Below, one piece after another: positions 60,452 to 64,000 of a stretch of DNA of 64,000 nucleotides. The notes beneath the pieces were generated by a model. The model ran no database searches and was not told the DNA's origin. It saw nothing but the letters and a program-made list of their open reading frames with translations. The position numbers and the translations under genes are program-made. The stretch's first letter is position 1, and every line of letters begins with the position of its first letter. Source of the stretch: Paenibacillus timonensis (lineage in GTDB: Bacteria; Bacillota; Bacilli; Paenibacillales; Paenibacillaceae); assembly GCF_009725205.1 (NCBI RefSeq), contig NZ_WNZY01000022.1, forward strand, positions 1-64,000. The letters are read 5' to 3'.

Positions 60452-61216
60452 ATGGAATACACCATTCAGAAGCTGGGCCGGCTTGCCGGAATTAGCACCC
60501 GGACGCTGCGTTATTACGATGAGATCGGTATTCTGAAGCCGGCAAGAACGAATTCGTCGGGGTACCGTATCTACGGTCAGCGGGAAGTGGATCTGCTGCA
60601 GCAGATTTTGTTCTATCGGGAGCTGGGCTTAAGCCTTGAGGCTATCCGGTCGATCGTCACCGATCCCGGTTTTGATGGTCCCCGTGCGCTGAAAGAACAC
60701 CGTAATCAACTCCTTGACAAACGCATGCAATTGGACGCCTTAATTGCCAATGTGGAAAAAACGATTGCGTCGCAGGAAGGGAGAATCTCAATGAGCGATC
60801 AAGAAAAATTTCAAGGCTTCAAAAAACAGCTGATCGAGGAAAATGAGCAGAAATATGGCCGGGAAATCCGCGAAAAATACGGGGAAGATCAGGTCGAGAA
60901 GTCCAATCGGAAGCTGATGAACATGACGGAAGAGGAATACGAGAAGGTGACGCAGCTGTCGAACGAAGTAAATGCTACTCTGGCCGAGGCTTTCAAGACG
61001 GGCGACCCCGCCGGCGAACTTGCCCAGAAAGCCGCAGATTTGCATAAGCAATGGCTGACGTTCTATTGGAGCGAGTATAGCAAAGAAGCTCATGCCGGGC
61101 TGGCTCAAATGTACGTGGATGATGAGCGCTTTAAAGCTTATTATGATAAGGACCAGCCAGGTACGGCCGAGTTTCTGCGGGATGCAGTCCAGATTTACAC
61201 CGGGATGAAATCTTAG
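60452..61216 (+). CDS. MerR-family regulator with TipAS effector domain
   Basis: The 254-residue protein has an N-terminal MerR helix-turn-helix (YTIQKLGRLAGISTRTLRYY then DEIGILKPAR). A coiled-coil linker and a C-terminal TipAS domain follow (about 115-254; KLMNMTEEEYEKVTQLSNEV, HKQWLTFYWSEYSKEAHAGL). TipAS domains in TipAL and Mta bind thiopeptide antibiotics or other drugs. The ATG has CAGGAGG upstream. Its own promoter has the 19-bp spacer, so it should autoactivate when bound by ligand. No pump gene is next to it. Confidence 0.93.
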   Translation: MEYTIQKLGRLAGISTRTLRYYDEIGILKPARTNSSGYRIYGQREVDLLQQILFYRELGLSLEAIRSIVTDPGFDGPRALKEHRNQLLDKRMQLDALIANVEKTIASQEGRISMSDQEKFQGFKKQLIEENEQKYGREIREKYGEDQVEKSNRKLMNMTEEEYEKVTQLSNEVNATLAEAFKTGDPAGELAQKAADLHKQWLTFYWSEYSKEAHAGLAQMYVDDERFKAYYDKDQPGTAEFLRDAVQIYTGMKS

Positions 61217-61224
61217 GGAAACAT

Positions 61225-61265
61225 AAAGCTCTCCTTTCCGCTTGGCGGAGAGGAGAGCTTTTTCG
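61225..61265. terminator. Bidirectional terminator between merR and aminopeptidase genes
   Basis: AAAGCTCTCC and CCGC pair with GCGG and GGAGAGCTTT, followed by TTT. It is in the convergent gap. Confidence 0.88.
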
Positions 61266-61281
61266 TTACGTATGGGTTGGT

Positions 61282-62511
61282 TTACGCCCAGTTCCCTTGG
61301 CGGAACACCGGCTCTATCGTGCCATCCAACAGCTCGCCATCGATATCGAGCTCCGCGGAGCCGATCATAAAGTCGACATGCGTTAGGCTGACGTTGGCGC
61401 CTTTGGCAAGCAATTCTTCTTTGCTTAGCTTGGCGCCGCCTTCGATATTAACGGGATAAGCACTGCCGAGAGCAAAGTGGCAGGAGGCGTTCTCGTCGAT
61501 TCCGGTGTTGTAGAATATCCGGTTCAACCGGGAGATCGGCGAGTCGTGCGGTACGAGAGCAATTTCGCCAAGATGCATCGCTCCTTCGTCCGTATGGAGC
61601 AGGTTTTCCATATGCTCCCGGCCGGATTTCGCGTCATAACGGACCACTTTGCCGTCCTTGAACGTCAGCGTCAGACCTTCGACGAGCTGGCCGTTCAAAT
61701 TCAGCGGCATTGTGCTGGCTACGGTACCGTTCACACCGGTGCGATGCGGCATGGAGTAAATTTCCTCAGTTGGCATATTAGCGACGAAATAGTCGCCGGC
61801 TGCATTGTAATCACCGCCGCCCAGCCATAAATAACCCTCGGGCAGCTCCACCTGAAGATCGGTGCCCGGAGCGCGGTAATGCAGCTTCTTGTACCGCTTG
61901 GCATTCATATGTTCCTGTCTTTCCTTCAACTGCTTGATATGTTCGTGCCAAGCGGCGATCGGATCCTCGCGGTCGACGCGGTTCATGTGGAATACCGCCT
62001 CCCACATGGCCGGGATTCGTTGTTCTTCGGGCAGATCGGCAAACACTTTGTTCGCCCAGGCCTGGGTCGGGGCTTTGATCAGCGACCAGGTGATCCGGTT
62101 GTTGCGCGTTTGGGCGGAATGCTTCTCGCGTGCTTTGGCCGCCGCTTTGACCGCGGTGGACACTTTGGATGATGGGATGCCTTGGAACAGCTCGGGATCC
62201 GGCACCTTCACCCGCAGGATCGCGCCGCCTTCCTCCCCGAATTGTTCCGCCATGTCAGCGAGCCACTGCGGATAATAGGACAAGGATTCGTCCGACGCAT
62301 GCTCGTAGCGGATGCGGGTCGTTTGCTCGTCCTCCCAGTCGACGTGAACGTATTTGGCTCCCGCGTCGTAGGCTTTGGCCACCAGCAACCGTGCAAAGTC
62401 CACGGTTTCCAGCGGCGCCGTAAGCATCAAGTTTTGGCCGGGCTGGATATTGACGCCAACCCGGATGACCAATTCGGCGTATTTTTCAAGAAGAACCTCG
62501 AAAGCTTCCAT
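61282..62511 (-). CDS. M29-family metallo-aminopeptidase (AmpS-like)
   Basis: The 409-residue enzyme matches the AmpS/PepS length. Metal and catalytic regions are intact: NMPTEEIYSMPHRTGVNG, LGEIALVPHDSPIS, YNTGIDENASCHFALGSAYP and ANVSLTHVDFMIGS. It removes N-terminal residues from peptides with a dinuclear metal centre in the cytoplasm. Start 62511 has GGGAGGAG upstream; an in-frame ATG at 62538 also has a fair site (TAGGAG), so a nine-residue longer form is possible. Confidence 0.93.
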   Translation of the reverse strand: MEAFEVLLEKYAELVIRVGVNIQPGQNLMLTAPLETVDFARLLVAKAYDAGAKYVHVDWEDEQTTRIRYEHASDESLSYYPQWLADMAEQFGEEGGAILRVKVPDPELFQGIPSSKVSTAVKAAAKAREKHSAQTRNNRITWSLIKAPTQAWANKVFADLPEEQRIPAMWEAVFHMNRVDREDPIAAWHEHIKQLKERQEHMNAKRYKKLHYRAPGTDLQVELPEGYLWLGGGDYNAAGDYFVANMPTEEIYSMPHRTGVNGTVASTMPLNLNGQLVEGLTLTFKDGKVVRYDAKSGREHMENLLHTDEGAMHLGEIALVPHDSPISRLNRIFYNTGIDENASCHFALGSAYPVNIEGGAKLSKEELLAKGANVSLTHVDFMIGSAELDIDGELLDGTIEPVFRQGNWA

Positions 62512-62610
62512 TGTTGTGACTCCTCCCGTATCGTTCATTCTCCTATGTACAAACAATCCTTATTGTAGCACGAACGGGCGGGGAGTGAAAAAAGATGCCG
62601 AGAGCACTCC

Positions 62611-62912
62611 GCTAACCGCTAACGGAACTGAGAGACGTTATTTAGCTGCAAATACGAAACTATGAGCTCTAACGGAACGAGGAGACCTTATTTCGTCGGA
62701 AATGGCCCCAGTAGCTCCCTTTTTAGGCGAATAGCGGCTTCTAGTTCCGTTAAATTGGGAAATGACTGAGAAATACTCAAATAGCGGCTCTACGTTCCTT
62801 TAGAAAGAAGTTAGAGAGATAATGTATAGTCACGGCAGAGTTCTTTGACTTGTTAGCGGAGTTTGGAAGCGAATGGTGCTGTGAGTTTATACGCAACGAG
62901 GAGACCAAATTT
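62611..62912. repeat. Cluster of degenerate inverted repeats in a gene-free stretch
   Basis: The 490 bp between 62512 and 62999 holds no supportable gene but several copies of one motif. TAACGGAAC-N-GAGA followed by TTATTT occurs at 62620 and 62670. Its reverse complement AATAGCGGCTNCTA-GTTCCGTTA occurs at 62730-62752, and degenerately at 62780-62803. A worn copy lies at 62891-62912. The copies at 62670 and 62730 form an inverted pair about 80 bp long. Similar palindromic elements are dispersed in Paenibacillus genomes (recollection, not searched). Confidence 0.7.
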
Positions 62913-62984
62913 GGGTCCGGTCAGTTTATGCCTCCTTAATATTCGGGTGTTATGTTTAACCTAAATTTATTCATGACGTCATGA

Positions 62985-64000
<1,016 letters not shown>

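Overview
The window is chromosomal DNA from a spore-forming, low-to-moderate-GC Firmicute, most likely Paenibacillus or a close Paenibacillaceae relative. This rests on gene content and style: two GerA-type germination operons, a small acid-soluble spore protein (SASP), spore-coat-type proteins, a Bacillus-style FadR/fad set, YesM/YesN-type two-component regulation beside a GH67 glucuronidase, strong AGGAGG ribosome sites, and intergenic repeats of a kind familiar from Paenibacillus. I see no rRNA, tRNA, CRISPR array, phage or insertion sequence.

Layout. 0.1-2.3 kb: an SgrR-like regulator and a small unknown gene. 2.4-14.9 kb: a fatty-acid beta-oxidation island. A leftward fadR-etfB-etfA unit faces a rightward fadF-fadN-fadA-fadE-lcfA-thioesterase operon. 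The divergent region carries a near-ideal FadR box, a cre-like box and two promoters whose -35 hexamers overlap. 15-24 kb: a CotSA-like glycosyltransferase, a YheC/D spore-coat ATP-grasp protein, a MarR/MFS pair with the operator on its promoter, a gerA-gerC-gerB operon, a 2,4-dienoyl-CoA reductase-type SDR and a small protein. 24-31 kb: a secreted GH8 chitosanase/glucanase with a discoidin domain, a large SWIM-SNF2 helicase, an FHA-winged-helix protein and a membrane-anchored glycerophosphodiesterase-like protein.

31.4-39 kb: a five-gene module (Met/His-rich secreted protein, ABC ATPase, permease, histidine kinase, response regulator). It is preceded by three TTTAGA repeats at exact 11-bp spacing and followed by a three-gene ABC-2 exporter. 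39-42.3 kb: a Fur-box-controlled divergent siderophore importer (two FecCD permeases facing a binding lipoprotein). 42.3-48.3 kb: a YitT protein, a second germination operon (gerB-gerA-gerC), a SASP gene and a decayed glutaminase gene.

48.4-60.4 kb: a glucurono-oligosaccharide-type uptake and breakdown locus with binding protein, Nif3-like protein, GH67 alpha-glucuronidase, two permeases, YesM/YesN-type kinase and regulator, and two Gfo/Idh/MocA proteins. One of the last lacks the conserved Lys. 60.4-64 kb: a MerR-TipAS regulator, an M29 aminopeptidase, a 490-bp non-coding stretch with degenerate inverted repeats, and the start of a UDP-sulfoquinovose synthase gene that runs off the window.

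The best candidate for an undescribed system is the Met/His-rich protein-ABC-two-component module at 31.4-36.2 kb. Its genes belong to known families, but the secreted component is unrecognised and its promoter repeats look like a dedicated response-regulator array.
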